From assembly GCA_017457085.1 (NCBI GenBank), contig JAFTID010000035.1, forward strand, positions 1 to 64,000: a DNA stretch of 64,000 nt. Reading direction: 5' to 3'. This document shows positions 16,688 through 25,878 of the stretch, in pieces (the stretch's first letter is position 1; every line of letters starts with the position of its first letter). The position numbers and the translations under genes were made by a program. Source of the stretch: Phascolarctobacterium sp. (GTDB taxonomy: Bacteria; Bacillota; Negativicutes; Acidaminococcales; Acidaminococcaceae). Below the pieces are notes generated by a model, which did not search any database, was not told where the DNA came from, and worked only from the letters and a program-made list of their open reading frames with translations.

Positions 16688-17383
16688 TCAGTCATTGTCT
16701 CTGGGATGGTGATTGTTTACATATATGGAGGCTTCCAGTTCCTTGAGACGTTTATTGATTTCTTCCATGTGGCGTGCCAAACGTTCTTCGTATTCAGCAA
16801 CCGGGTCAGGAAGCACGTCGTGGTCAAGGTCAATGGCGCTTTCAATATCATCAGGACGAACACGCACACCATCAAGGGCAACTATACGTCCGGGAACACC
16901 TACTACTACGGAATTAGGAGGAACCTCGTGGAGAACGACACTACCACTACCAATCTTGGAATTGTCGCCAACCTTGAAGGAACCTAAAACCTTGGCACCA
17001 CTGGAAATTACCACGTTATTGCCAATGGTAGGGTGGCGTTTGCCTTTTTCCTTACCAGTACCACCAAGGGTAACACCTTGGTAAAGGGTAACGTTACTGC
17101 CAAGCTCGGCAGTTTCGCCAATAACAAGTCCCATGCCGTGGTCAATAAAAAGACCAGGGCCAAGAGTTGCACCAGGGTGAATATCAATTCCGGTCAAAAA
17201 GCGGGAGAAGGTGTTAACCAAACGGGGGAAAACTACCCAACCCTTTTTGTAAAAATGATGGGCTATGCGATGGAGCCAAATGGCATGCAAACCCGGATAA
17301 CACAGTGCTGCCTCCAACCTAGATTTAGCGGCAGGGTCACGCAGCATAATGGCATTCAAGTCTTCTTTTATCTGAGCAAACAT
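16688..17383 (-). CDS. cysE: Serine O-acetyltransferase
   Basis: This 231-aa protein matches the short CysE/EpsC form. A helical N-terminus is followed by left-handed beta-helix hexapeptides from DIHPGATLGPGLFIDHG through SVVLHEVPPNSVVVGVPGR. It makes O-acetylserine from serine and acetyl-CoA, the first step of cysteine synthesis. The C-terminal tail (about residues 180-231) is an acidic-basic helix. The ATG follows AAGGAG by 8 nt. No T-box leader or cysK was seen next to it. Confidence 0.93.
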   Translation of the reverse strand: MFAQIKEDLNAIMLRDPAAKSRLEAALCYPGLHAIWLHRIAHHFYKKGWVVFPRLVNTFSRFLTGIDIHPGATLGPGLFIDHGMGLVIGETAELGSNVTLYQGVTLGGTGKEKGKRHPTIGNNVVISSGAKVLGSFKVGDNSKIGSGSVVLHEVPPNSVVVGVPGRIVALDGVRVRPDDIESAIDLDHDVLPDPVAEYEERLARHMEEINKRLKELEASIYVNNHHPRDND

Positions 17384-17465
17384 GAGCAGGCTCCTTTCTT
17401 TAGAAATTGGTAATTCTATTGTAACACGATTGATATTGTGTGGTAAATAAAAGTGTAGCTTTTTA

Positions 17466-17494
17466 TTGAATTTGTGGCGACGTTAGAGTAAAAT
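17466..17494 (+). promoter_or_regulatory. Promoter of the 17528 gene pair
   Basis: TTGAAT (17466-17471), 17-nt spacer, TAAAAT (17489-17494), about 33 bp before a strong ribosome site. Confidence 0.6.
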
Positions 17495-17527
17495 AAACCT
17501 AATGAAAGTTTTAAGGAGGAATGAAAA

Positions 17528-17974
17528 ATGTCCGAAGTTTTGGCTGAAACTACTTTTACCAGTGTAGTTCAGAAAAATGAAGTTTGCGATGAAATCGTTA
17601 AATGGGGTAACGCTAATGGCTTCCCTCTGCAAAAAGCTAAATTGTACAATAAAATGGATGCTTATGTAGGCTTCTCTCCTGAAGGTTACTACATTAAAGC
17701 TAAACGTTTGCCGCCTATTCCTGGTGGTTGGAGCGTTGTAGTTGAAAAATACGAACCGGAAGAACGCATCATTCCCTTGAACGTTAACAAAGAAACCGGC
17801 GAAGTAAACAAATTCATCGTTAAAATGATGGAAGAATACGAAAAAGACGGTTTGAAAATGGACTTGGCTGCTGAATGGTACGAATCCTATGGCACCGTAC
17901 TCCGCGACTTGAAAGTAACCGGTCACTACGTTGTAATCAATACATTCGAAGACTTTATCGAAAACATGCGCTAA
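17528..17974 (+). CDS. Unknown protein (148 aa), probably well expressed
   Basis: No family recognised. Soluble, mixed alpha/beta, with segments FPLQKAKLYNKMDAYVGFS, LPPIPGGWSVVVEKYEP and FIVKMMEEYEKDGLKMD. A near-ideal AAGGAGGA site lies 8 nt before the ATG, and codon choice resembles that of the highly expressed genes here (hup, ftsH, pyrG copy 1), suggesting strong expression. The next gene begins one base after its stop. Confidence 0.75.
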   Translation: MSEVLAETTFTSVVQKNEVCDEIVKWGNANGFPLQKAKLYNKMDAYVGFSPEGYYIKAKRLPPIPGGWSVVVEKYEPEERIIPLNVNKETGEVNKFIVKMMEEYEKDGLKMDLAAEWYESYGTVLRDLKVTGHYVVINTFEDFIENMR

Positions 17975-17975
17975 G

Positions 17976-18260
17976 ATGGGCGTCTTGGAAAAACAATTGG
18001 CACTTGCCATTGATAGACGACTGACAGTTTTTGCAGGTAAGGTGCGAGACGGCAGCTTGCTTGCTGATGAAATGCAGTTGCGTAGCGCAGGCTTTCTTAT
18101 TGGCGAAATCATGCTTCCTTGTTGTTGCATGATGAGCAATAAAGCTCGCTTGCAGGAAGTTTTGGGTGCTACTGAAATTTTTGCAGGACACACAGAGCTG
18201 ATTGAGAAGCTGGCAGTTTTAGTCTACGACGATTTGGCAAGATGTAATGGTTTAGGATAA
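17976..18260 (+). CDS. Unknown small protein (94 aa) with a CCC motif
   Basis: No family recognised. The ATG follows the previous stop by one base and no separate ribosome site is obvious, so it probably depends on translational coupling. It is mostly helical in appearance and carries three consecutive cysteines in IMLPCCCMMSN near residue 50, plus a late cysteine. An IS remnant starts 18 nt downstream. Confidence 0.6.
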   Translation: MGVLEKQLALAIDRRLTVFAGKVRDGSLLADEMQLRSAGFLIGEIMLPCCCMMSNKARLQEVLGATEIFAGHTELIEKLAVLVYDDLARCNGLG

Positions 18261-18457
18261 AAGTTCATAGAAAATTTAAGAGGTTGGGACAAAACCTCTG
18301 GATAAGAACTGAAAAATGCAGACGAAAATTAGTATTGCACTAATAATTCGTCTGCCTTTTCTATTTTTGTAGTAAAATAATATAAGAACACCCCAACCAA
18401 ATAAACAATCAAGATTTGACATCCACGAAAAATCTTGAGAGAAAGAAGTGTCCTTAT

Positions 18458-18643
18458 ATGTTTAAAGGTTATAACATAAATCAGCTTGTTCTGCCTATGA
18501 ATTTAGAAATAAAATTACAGGAAAATGACATCGCCTTCCACCTACGACAAGCTCCTTGAGGAAAGGTTCGCAACGAGATAGCCATTGCGTTAATGGCGGT
18601 AAACATGAGAAAAATAGCAAGCCAAGGCTTGAAAATTGGGTAG
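18458..18643 (+). pseudogene. Internally deleted IS1182-family transposase
   Basis: The N-terminal part MFKGYNINQLVLP...KLQENDIAFH matches IS1182-type transposases, and the tail KVRNEIAIALMAVNMRKIA matches their C-terminus. Both lie in the same frame, split by a TGA at 18557-18559, so several hundred codons are missing between them. The join is near FH codons (TTCCAC), which occur in both family regions, suggesting deletion between short repeats (inference). Confidence 0.75.
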
Positions 18644-18650
18644 AAATACG

Positions 18651-18697
18651 AAGAAGTGGAATTGAGAATGTATGAAAACATCTCAATTCCACTTCTT
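18651..18697 (+). terminator. Hairpin/terminator at the IS right end
   Basis: A perfect 17-bp stem AAGAAGTGGAATTGAGA / TCTCAATTCCACTTCTT with a 13-nt loop and TTTT. It would end transposase transcription. Confidence 0.7.
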
Positions 18698-18753
18698 TTA
18701 ATTCTCAGAGGCTAGTTTTGTCACGACCTCTTTCGTGTAGATTTAGTTTTTTA

Positions 18754-20205
18754 TTAGTCTTGGAAGTTAACTGCTTTGTCGAAAAGTTCTTCAACTTCTT
18801 TGGAAGGAGCGGGGCTGCACAGAGTAGCGATTACTGCTGCTGCCAAGCTTGCGAAGAAGCCGGGGATAATTTCGTAAATGCCAAGGTCTGCCAAGTAGGT
18901 GAACCAGTAGATGTCAATAACTGCACCTACAACGATACCAACCAATGCGCCTATGTAGTTAAAGCGTTTCCAGAACAAGCTGAGCATAATTGCAGGACCG
19001 AATGCTGCACCGAATACGCCCCAAGCGTTTGCTACCAAGCTCATGATGGAACCGGAGTTAGGACTTGCTGCGATGAATACGGAGATGATGGAAATTGCCA
19101 TTACAACTATACGGCCAACCCAAAGCATTTCGTTATCGGAAGCTTTGTTGCTGCGAACGATGGGCTTGTAAACGTCGCTGGCGAAGGAAGAAGCTGCTGC
19201 CAAAAGTTGGCTATCTGCAGTACTCATGGAAGCTGCCAAAACTGCGGAAAGCAGTAAGCCGGACAAGAGAGCAGGGAAGATGGTGCGAACCATAGTGATG
19301 AATACCAAGGAGTTGCTGTTGATGGTTTCGTCAAAACCTAAGAACATACGACCTACAACACCGATAACGCCTGCGAACAATACTACGGAAGTAGTCCAGG
19401 AAACTGCGATAACGGTAGATTTTTTCATGTTACTTTGTTTGTCCAAGGACATGAAGCGTACAATGATGTGAGGCATACCAAAGTAGCCAAGACCCCAACC
19501 AAGACCAGAAACGATGTCTTTCCAGTTGGAAACGGGGTTCCAGAATTCAGCGGGAATAGCTGCAGCTTTGCCTGCATCTACAAATGCGTAAGCAAAAAGC
19601 GGAGCGATGAGCATTGCACCGAAAATAAGGAGTGCTTGCAGGAAGTCAGTCCAGCAAACTGCACTGAAACCGCCGAGGAAAGTAATTGCAATGATGATGA
19701 ATGCTGCCAAGTACATTGCTAAGCCTGCATCAAGACCGGTTACGGTGTTGAACAAAGTGCCGCAAGCTTTAATACTGGAAGCGGAATAGATGGTATAAGC
19801 TACCAAGAATACGATTGCGCAAACGATTTGCAATGCGCGGGATTTGGATAAGAAGCGATGAGTTAAATATTCGGGAATGGTGATGGAGTCATTTGCCACG
19901 ATGGAGAAGCTGCGCAGACGGGGAGCTTGGTATACCCAGCTGAGGGTATAACCCAATGCCAAGCCAACGGCAATCCACATTTGACCAAGACCAAGAGCGT
20001 AAACAGAAGTGGGCAAGCCCATCAAAACCCACGCACTCATATCAGAAGCACCAGCAGAAAGCGCTGCAACCCATGGACCCATTTGTCTGCCACCGAGGAA
20101 GTAACCTTTTTCGCTACCATCTTTATCTTTCAAAAAGAACCAAATGCCTACACCTAGCAAGCCTGCTAAGTAGACTATAAATACACCAACTTCAACTATA
20201 TTCAT
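18754..20205 (-). CDS. putP: Sodium/proline symporter (SSS family)
   Basis: This 483-aa protein has about 13 hydrophobic segments. It matches PutP closely: GYFLGGRQMGPWVAALSAGASDMSAW early, then SAVLAASMSTADSQLL, whose Ser residues bind Na+. It imports proline with sodium. The start is the ATG at 20205, after GGAGGGG; an upstream in-frame ATG lacks a ribosome site. No proline catabolism gene is adjacent, so osmoprotection or nutrition are both possible. Confidence 0.93.
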   Translation of the reverse strand: MNIVEVGVFIVYLAGLLGVGIWFFLKDKDGSEKGYFLGGRQMGPWVAALSAGASDMSAWVLMGLPTSVYALGLGQMWIAVGLALGYTLSWVYQAPRLRSFSIVANDSITIPEYLTHRFLSKSRALQIVCAIVFLVAYTIYSASSIKACGTLFNTVTGLDAGLAMYLAAFIIIAITFLGGFSAVCWTDFLQALLIFGAMLIAPLFAYAFVDAGKAAAIPAEFWNPVSNWKDIVSGLGWGLGYFGMPHIIVRFMSLDKQSNMKKSTVIAVSWTTSVVLFAGVIGVVGRMFLGFDETINSNSLVFITMVRTIFPALLSGLLLSAVLAASMSTADSQLLAAASSFASDVYKPIVRSNKASDNEMLWVGRIVVMAISIISVFIAASPNSGSIMSLVANAWGVFGAAFGPAIMLSLFWKRFNYIGALVGIVVGAVIDIYWFTYLADLGIYEIIPGFFASLAAAVIATLCSPAPSKEVEELFDKAVNFQD

Positions 20206-20239
20206 AAATACCCCTCCAAAGATATGTATAGATACAGAT

Positions 20240-20269
20240 ATTATACACAAAATAACATAAACTTTACAA
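20240..20269 (-). promoter_or_regulatory. Promoter of putP
   Basis: Minus strand TTGTAA (20264-20269), 18-nt spacer, TATAAT (20240-20245). Confidence 0.65.
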
Positions 20270-20328
20270 GTGCTAATATACTTACAATAAAGTATACATA
20301 ATTATCGTTAAGCTGGTTCGGAGATTTC

Positions 20329-20357
20329 TTGACGGCTTTTTTTGCCTGTTATATAAT
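20329..20357 (+). promoter_or_regulatory. Promoter of the DUF1934-argS-pyrG run
   Basis: TTGACG (20329-20334), 17-nt spacer, TATAAT (20352-20357). A leader of about 130 nt follows; no T-box AGGGTGG element was found in it. Confidence 0.75.
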
Positions 20358-20493
20358 GTTGTAGGATATGGATGTTTTGATTTTCACCCTTAGAAATTAA
20401 AACAAAATCTTGTAAGAGCTTGTACCCCTTTAATGAAACAACCTTTTTTGAGTAGTGATGGGGCAGGCTCTAAACGTGTTTACGGAGAAAGTA

Positions 20494-20928
20494 ATGAAAC
20501 CTGTAAAGATACGCATCATCAGTACTGTTAAAGATGAAAAAGGCAAGCCCCAGTCCACGGAACAAATTTGTGTGGGACGTATGGCTGAAAAGAACGGCAC
20601 CAATTATGCTTTTTATGAAGAAAGCGCTTTGACTGGTCTTGAAGGAACAAAAACTACCATTAAATGGAATGATGAAAGAATAATCATTTTGCGTAGTGGT
20701 ACCCTTGAACATCGTCAGGAGTTTTGCCAAGGCTTGGTAGATAAAAGCTTGTACCAAACTCCTTACCTTAAAATACCTTTGGAAACTGTAACTAAGTATC
20801 TTTATACAGGGTTCCGTAAGGGTGTGTGGAATTTAGAAATAGAATATACCTTATCACACGGTGACCAACCCTATGGTGATATGAAGATTTTAATAGAGAT
20901 TGAGGAGGACACGGAAGGTGGACATTAA
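20494..20928 (+). CDS. DUF1934 (YwiB-like) protein
   Basis: This 144-aa beta-barrel type protein matches DUF1934 with YEESALTGLEGTKTTIKW, then KIPLETVTKYL and the C-terminal LEIEYTLSHGDQPYGDMKILIEI. B. subtilis ywiB also precedes argS, so the neighbourhood supports the call; the function is unknown. The start is the ATG at 20494 after GGAG; the longer frame lacks a ribosome site. It overlaps argS by 11 nt. Confidence 0.85.
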   Translation: MKPVKIRIISTVKDEKGKPQSTEQICVGRMAEKNGTNYAFYEESALTGLEGTKTTIKWNDERIIILRSGTLEHRQEFCQGLVDKSLYQTPYLKIPLETVTKYLYTGFRKGVWNLEIEYTLSHGDQPYGDMKILIEIEEDTEGGH

Positions 20929-22582
20929 ACAAATTTTGGCGGCAGCTATTAAAGCGGCAGCTCAAAAGGCAATTGATGAAGGCACTGTTAAAGGCGGCGA
21001 TTTGCCGGAGGTATTATTGGAAGTACCTCCCCAAAAAGAGTTTGGTGATTTTGCAACCAACTTTGCCATGCAATCTGCACGTGCTTTAAAATGCAATCCT
21101 CGTATGATTGCTCAAGCAGTTGCAAATAATTTGGACTGCGCTTATGTGGAAAAAATGGAAATTGCAGGTCCTGGCTTCATTAACTTTTATCTGAAGCAAG
21201 ACTGGATGTACGATATGCTGGCAGGCATTATTGCTGAAGGCGAAAATTACGGTAATCTGGTAAGCGACTGCAAGGAAAAAATCCAATTGGAATATGTTAG
21301 CGCGAATCCCACCGGTCCTTTGCATGTAGGTCATGGTCGTGGCGCAGCAGTTGGCAGTGCTTTGGCAAACTTGATGAAAGCGGCAGGCATGAATGTTAGT
21401 CGTGAATATTACATCAACGATGCAGGCAACCAAATCAACAACCTTGCTGCTTCCGTAAATGCTCGTTATTTGGAGCAACTTGGTCAAACCGTAGAGTTCC
21501 CTGAAAACGGCTACCACGGTCACGATATTATTGAAACTGCAGAACGCATTGTGCGTATCTATGGTGATAAATTCCTTAATATGAGCGAAGAAGAACGTCT
21601 GCAAGAGTTCCGCACCATCGCTCTGAAAGAAAAGCTGGCAGCTTTGAAAGAAGACTTGGAAGCTTTCAATGTAACTTATGACGAATGGTTCAGCGAGCAA
21701 ACTCTGCACGATGCTAATGCAATTAAGAGTGCTTGCGACCTTTTGAGTGAACGTGGCTACCTTTATGAAGAAGGTGGCGCTCTGTGGCTGAAAGCTACTG
21801 AATATGGCGACGACAAAGACCGCGTAGTTATCCGTGACAACGGCATACCTACTTATTTTGCAGCAGATATCGCTTACCATCGTGATAAATATGCTCGCGG
21901 TTTTGATAGAGTAATCAATTTGTGGGGCGCTGACCACCACGGCTACATTGCCCGCATGAAAGCGGCAGTTGGAGCTTTGGGTTATCATCCTGACCAACTG
22001 GAAGTGCTTATCCTGCAAATGGTAAGCCTGTACCGCAATGGCGAGCTGGTTAAAATGTCCAAGCGTACCGGTCAAAGCGTAACCTTGAACGAATTGATTG
22101 AAGAAGTTGGTACCGATGCAGCACGTTTCTTCTTTGTAATGCGCTCCATCGACAGTCAATTGGATTTTGATTTGACTTTGGCAACTGAAAAATCCAACGA
22201 AAACCCTGTTTACTACATTCAATACGCTCATGCCCGCATTTGCAGCATCATGCGTCAATTAGACGAAGCAGGAATTGTGGTAATGCCTGCAACCGAAGCT
22301 AAATTGAACACTTTGACTGAAGCAAGCGAGCTGGAGCTTATTAAAAAATTAGGCGAATATCCTGAAATGCTGGCAGGCGCAGCTAAGGAACGTGCAGTAC
22401 ACCGTGTTGCACATTATGTACATGATTTGGCTGGCTTGTTCCACTCCTTCTACAACCAATGCAGAATTTTGGGTGTAGATAGTGATTTGCAACAAGCACG
22501 TATTGCCCTGGTAAAAACTGTAGGTCATGTAATTAGACACGCTTTGAGCATTCTTGGTGTATCCGCACCTGAAAGAATGTAA
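20918..22582 (+). CDS. argS: Arginyl-tRNA synthetase
   Basis: This 554-aa class I synthetase has the HIGH-type motif HVGH (136-139) in GPLHVGHGRG and the KMSKS-type KMSKRTG. The arginine-specific N-terminal Add1 domain (GDFATNFAM) and C-terminal DALR anticodon domain are present. The chosen start is the GTG at 20918, 9 nt after GAGGAGG and inside the end of the DUF1934 gene; an upstream start would skip this site. Confidence 0.95.
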   Translation: MDIKQILAAAIKAAAQKAIDEGTVKGGDLPEVLLEVPPQKEFGDFATNFAMQSARALKCNPRMIAQAVANNLDCAYVEKMEIAGPGFINFYLKQDWMYDMLAGIIAEGENYGNLVSDCKEKIQLEYVSANPTGPLHVGHGRGAAVGSALANLMKAAGMNVSREYYINDAGNQINNLAASVNARYLEQLGQTVEFPENGYHGHDIIETAERIVRIYGDKFLNMSEEERLQEFRTIALKEKLAALKEDLEAFNVTYDEWFSEQTLHDANAIKSACDLLSERGYLYEEGGALWLKATEYGDDKDRVVIRDNGIPTYFAADIAYHRDKYARGFDRVINLWGADHHGYIARMKAAVGALGYHPDQLEVLILQMVSLYRNGELVKMSKRTGQSVTLNELIEEVGTDAARFFFVMRSIDSQLDFDLTLATEKSNENPVYYIQYAHARICSIMRQLDEAGIVVMPATEAKLNTLTEASELELIKKLGEYPEMLAGAAKERAVHRVAHYVHDLAGLFHSFYNQCRILGVDSDLQQARIALVKTVGHVIRHALSILGVSAPERM

Positions 22583-22615
22583 CCATAATATTGAACTAGA
22601 AAGGGACGGTTAATT

Positions 22616-24232
22616 ATGACAAAGTATATTTTCGTAACCGGCGGCGTAGTTTCTTCTTTAGGTAAAGGCATTACCGCAGCTTCCTTGGGTCGCTTGCTGA
22701 AAAGCCGTGGTTTTAAAGTAACCCTTCAAAAATTAGACCCCTATCTTAACGTTGACCCGACCAATATGAACCCCCTGCAACACGGTGAAGTTTTCGTAAC
22801 TGACGATGGTGCAGAAACAGACTTGGACTTAGGTCACTATGAACGTTTTGCTGACGTTAACTTGTCCCAAGCATCTAGCAGCACCGCTGGTAAAATCTAT
22901 GTTGCTGTTTTGAACAAAGATCGTCGTGGCGAATATGGCGGTGGTACCGTACAAGTTATTCCCCACGTAACCAACGAAATTAAAGAACGCATCTGGCGTG
23001 CAGGTCGTGAAGACAATGCAGATTTCGTAATCACTGAAATTGGCGGTACTGTTGGCGATATCGAAGGCTTGCCCTTCCTCGAAGCTATCCGTCAAGTTAA
23101 AAAAGCAGTTGGCCGTAACGACTGCCTCTACATTCACGTAACCTTGGTTCCCTTCGTAACCGGCGCAGGCGAGCTGAAAACTAAACCGACTCAACACAGC
23201 GTTAAAGAATTGCGCAGCTTGGGTATTCAACCGGATATCCTCATCTGCCGCAGCGCAAAACCCATTCCCCAAGATATGTGCGAAAAAATGGCAATGTTCT
23301 GCGACGTAGATGCAGATGCTGTATTCCAAAACTTGACTGCTCGCAGCATTTACGAAGTTCCCGTACTCCTTGAAAAACAAGGCTTGGACGAAGTTGTACT
23401 GCGTAAACTTGACGTGGACGTAACCAACCATCCGCTTGACATGTCCGAATGGCACGATATGGTAGAACGTATGTTGAAAGACTACGACCGCAAGGTAACC
23501 TTGGGTGTAGTTGGCAAATACGTTGAACTGCAAGACTCCTACATCAGCTTGACCGAAGCTCTCCGTCACGCTGCTATGGATAACGAAGTTAACCTTGACA
23601 TTAAATGGATTAACGCAGAAGTTGCAGAAGAAGGTGGCATTGACCTTGAAGCTGAACTGAAAGATGTTGATGCAATCCTCGTTCCCGGCGGCTTTGGCGA
23701 TAAAGGCTTGGAAGGCAAAATCGCAGCAATTAAATATGCTCGCGAAAACAAAGTTCCCTTCTTCGGTATCTGCTTAGGCATGCAATGCGCAGTTGTAGAA
23801 TATGCTCGCCATATTGGTATGACTGATGCTAACACTACCGAAACTTCTAAGGCAACTACCCACCCGGTAATTGACATTATGCCTGAACAAAAAGATGTTG
23901 AGGAAAAAGGCGCAATGCGTTTGGGCTTGTATCCCTGCAAAGTTGCAGCTGGCAGCTTAACTGAAAAAGCTTATGGCGAAGCTTTGATTTACGAACGTCA
24001 TCGTAACCGTTACGAAGTAAACAACGCATATCGCGAAGAATTAGAAAAGAACGGTATGGTAATTGCTGGTACCCTGCCCAACGGTCGTTTGGTAGAAATC
24101 ATCGAATTGCCCACCGATATTCATCCTTGGTTCATGGGCGTACAATTCCATCCGGAATTGAAATCCCGTCCCACCAATCCCCATCCCTTGTTCCGTGATT
24201 TCATCGCAGCTGCTTTGAAGGAACAAAAATAA
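22616..24232 (+). CDS. pyrG: CTP synthase (copy 1)
   Basis: This 538-aa, full-length enzyme converts UTP to CTP with ATP and glutamine. The synthetase domain starts [17 protein letters not shown]; the glutamine amidotransferase domain has the nucleophile in GICLGMQ and the His-Glu pair in [11 protein letters not shown] second pyrG lies at 42143. Compared with that copy, residues 49-50 read T-N (VDPTNMNP) instead of G-T (VDPGTMSP), next to the conserved QHGEV. AAAGGGAC precedes the ATG. It sits 33 nt after argS and ends at a terminator. Confidence 0.96.
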   Translation: MTKYIFVTGGVVSSLGKGITAASLGRLLKSRGFKVTLQKLDPYLNVDPTNMNPLQHGEVFVTDDGAETDLDLGHYERFADVNLSQASSSTAGKIYVAVLNKDRRGEYGGGTVQVIPHVTNEIKERIWRAGREDNADFVITEIGGTVGDIEGLPFLEAIRQVKKAVGRNDCLYIHVTLVPFVTGAGELKTKPTQHSVKELRSLGIQPDILICRSAKPIPQDMCEKMAMFCDVDADAVFQNLTARSIYEVPVLLEKQGLDEVVLRKLDVDVTNHPLDMSEWHDMVERMLKDYDRKVTLGVVGKYVELQDSYISLTEALRHAAMDNEVNLDIKWINAEVAEEGGIDLEAELKDVDAILVPGGFGDKGLEGKIAAIKYARENKVPFFGICLGMQCAVVEYARHIGMTDANTTETSKATTHPVIDIMPEQKDVEEKGAMRLGLYPCKVAAGSLTEKAYGEALIYERHRNRYEVNNAYREELEKNGMVIAGTLPNGRLVEIIELPTDIHPWFMGVQFHPELKSRPTNPHPLFRDFIAAALKEQK

Positions 24233-24241
24233 TTTGCAACT

Positions 24242-24277
24242 AAAAGCAGACTGTACAAATGCAGTCTGCTTTTTTTA
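24242..24277 (+). terminator. Terminator after pyrG copy 1
   Basis: AAAGCAGACTG / CAGTCTGCTTT stem with a T run of seven or more. Confidence 0.85.
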
Positions 24278-24291
24278 CAAAGGAGTATTTT

Positions 24292-25224
24292 ATGCTTAAA
24301 AAATTATTCATTAGTGCCATCCTGCTCATTGCAGTTTTAAGCTTTGTTATTTCCTTGCTCAATGGTAACAACAATGCTGAAAAAACTGTTTCCATTCCGG
24401 ACAGGGTGGTTGTGATTAACATTCAAGGTCCCATCATGAGCGGTGATGGCGAAGAAACCTTGTTTAACCAAACTACAGGTGTTACTAGCGGTAGCGTAAT
24501 GCGACAAATTCGTGATGCTGCTGAAGATAAAACTGTTAAGGCTTTGGTATTGCGTATTGATTCTGGCGGTGGTAGTGCGACTGCTGCGGAAGAAATTAGC
24601 CGTGAGCTGTTACGCTTTAAGGAAAAAACTAATAAACCCATTGTTTCCACCATGGGTGATATGGGTGCCAGCGCTGCTTACTGGATTGCTGCTTGTGCCA
24701 GCGATAAAATTTATGCAAACTCCACTACTTTGACCGGTAGCATTGGCGTGTACATGCCTTATATGAACACTGAAGAACTGTTCAAGAAAATTGGCATTAG
24801 CACTGGCAAAATTAAAAGCGGTACCTTTAAAGACATTATGAGTACCGACAGACCTATGACTGAAGAAGAAAAAGCAATTTTGCAACGCATCGTTAACGAA
24901 ATTTACGAAGACTTCATCGAAACTGTAGCAGCAGGTCGCAAAATGGATACTGGCAAGCTGCGTTCCTTTGCAGATGGCCGTATTTATACTGGTGCTCAAG
25001 CAAAAAATATTGGTTTAGTTGACGAGCTTGGCAACTATTACGATGCTTTGGAAGTAGCAGGCAAACTGGCTGGCTTCGAAGGTATGCCCCCCGTTAAGGA
25101 AAGAGAACAAAAGCAGCCTTGGGAAATTCTCTTGGGCGCAGAAATTGCTAAGATTGTGAAAGTACAATTTTTTGAACAAGTATTAGGTGATTTGCAGGGT
25201 GCTTCTCCCCGTGTTGCGAGGTGA
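24292..25224 (+). CDS. sppA: Signal peptide peptidase SppA
   Basis: This 310-aa membrane-anchored serine protease has an N-terminal hydrophobic segment (about 4-22). The S49 protease fold shows RIDSGGGSATAAEEI, the nucleophile Ser in GDMGASAAYWIA and LTGSIGVYM. The Ser/Lys dyad Lys is likely in GKIKSGTFKD. It degrades cleaved signal peptides. The short, single-domain form is typical of Gram-positives. The start at 24292 follows AGGAG; the longer frame begins inside the upstream terminator. Confidence 0.92.
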   Translation: MLKKLFISAILLIAVLSFVISLLNGNNNAEKTVSIPDRVVVINIQGPIMSGDGEETLFNQTTGVTSGSVMRQIRDAAEDKTVKALVLRIDSGGGSATAAEEISRELLRFKEKTNKPIVSTMGDMGASAAYWIAACASDKIYANSTTLTGSIGVYMPYMNTEELFKKIGISTGKIKSGTFKDIMSTDRPMTEEEKAILQRIVNEIYEDFIETVAAGRKMDTGKLRSFADGRIYTGAQAKNIGLVDELGNYYDALEVAGKLAGFEGMPPVKEREQKQPWEILLGAEIAKIVKVQFFEQVLGDLQGASPRVAR

Positions 25225-25229
25225 GCTAG

Positions 25230-25793
25230 ATGAGGCGCAAAACCTTTGATGTGCTGTTTGAAACTCAAGCTGGTATGACCGCTTTGGTGAAACAGCCTTG
25301 CTTATGGCGAAGCGGCTTCTATTACACTCTTAGCGTAGGCTTGTTTACCGGTGTTGTATCTAATTCCTGGTTACACCATGAACCTTTGGAGGTAAGGCTT
25401 GCCATTGTCATCGCTGCCATTATTGTTTGTGGGACGGCTTTGGCGCTGTATGGCTTCTTGCTCCATGGGATTTTGGAAACCTTCGGTGCTCTTGCCGGAG
25501 ATGCTAAAGGCTTGGTTTGCCTTTTAGGTTACACAACCTTGCCCTTCCTTTTATTAACGCCATGTGCGCTTTTGGCAGGGAAGCTTGGGTTTGACGGACT
25601 TTTCCTTTTAGCAGGAATTACGCTCATAGGGTGTTGTTGGATGTTGTATTTATTAGTACGCTCCTTAGAGGTCGTGTACATAATAGATTTTTACCGTGCA
25701 ACGGCAACTGTGCTTTTTAGTTTGCTGTTACTTTATGTTGTAATTGTTTTGCCTTGGCAGGTAGGCTTTAACCTGCTCCTCAGACACTTCTAG
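25230..25793 (+). CDS. Yip1-like multi-pass membrane protein
   Basis: This 187-aa protein has five hydrophobic segments and a short polar N-terminus (RRKTFDVLFETQAGMTALV). Layout and the ILETFGALAGDAKGLVCLLGYTTLPFLL region resemble Yip1-domain proteins. No catalytic motif is visible. GAGGTGAG, overlapping the sppA stop, precedes the ATG, so it is co-translated with sppA. Confidence 0.6.
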   Translation: MRRKTFDVLFETQAGMTALVKQPCLWRSGFYYTLSVGLFTGVVSNSWLHHEPLEVRLAIVIAAIIVCGTALALYGFLLHGILETFGALAGDAKGLVCLLGYTTLPFLLLTPCALLAGKLGFDGLFLLAGITLIGCCWMLYLLVRSLEVVYIIDFYRATATVLFSLLLLYVVIVLPWQVGFNLLLRHF

Positions 25794-25805
25794 GAAGATT
25801 TACTG

Positions 25806-25834
25806 TTGCGTAAATAATTGGAAAGTGTCATAAT
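25806..25834 (+). promoter_or_regulatory. Promoter of glpX
   Basis: TTGCGT (25806-25811), 17-nt spacer, CATAAT (25829-25834), 45 bp before the start. Confidence 0.55.
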
Positions 25835-25878
25835 AAAAAGAGGTATTAAAGAATTTTTCACAAGGAGTGGTGTGAATA

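Larger units (their letters stand above)
18278..18732 (+). mobile_element. 455-bp deletion derivative of an IS1182-family insertion sequence
   Basis: Terminal inverted repeats are at 18278-18300 (AAGAGGTTGGGACAAAACC...) and 18706-18732; the right end reversed begins AAGAGGTCGTGACAAAAC. Inside is a transposase remnant with intact first and last parts. A hairpin near the left end (about 18318-18355, GCAGACGAA.../...TTCGTCTGC) and a perfect 17-bp hairpin near the right end (18651-18697) are typical IS end structures. It could only move if a full-length relative supplied transposase. No target duplication was clear. Confidence 0.75.

Noticed and set aside
18481-18692. Two overlapping minus-strand open frames inside the IS remnant
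   Set aside because: They are antisense to the deleted transposase and to the end hairpin, with no ribosome site.
20358-20493. T-box or riboswitch before the DUF1934-argS operon
   Set aside because: No AGGGTGG-type T-box element and no terminator hairpin are visible in the leader.
21086-22258. Minus-strand open frame of 390 codons opposite argS
   Set aside because: argS is certain on the plus strand; the reverse frame has no recognisable motif and no ribosome site. The same holds for long reverse frames opposite glnA (36299-37216), pyrG (22829-23569) and mazG (55090-55791).
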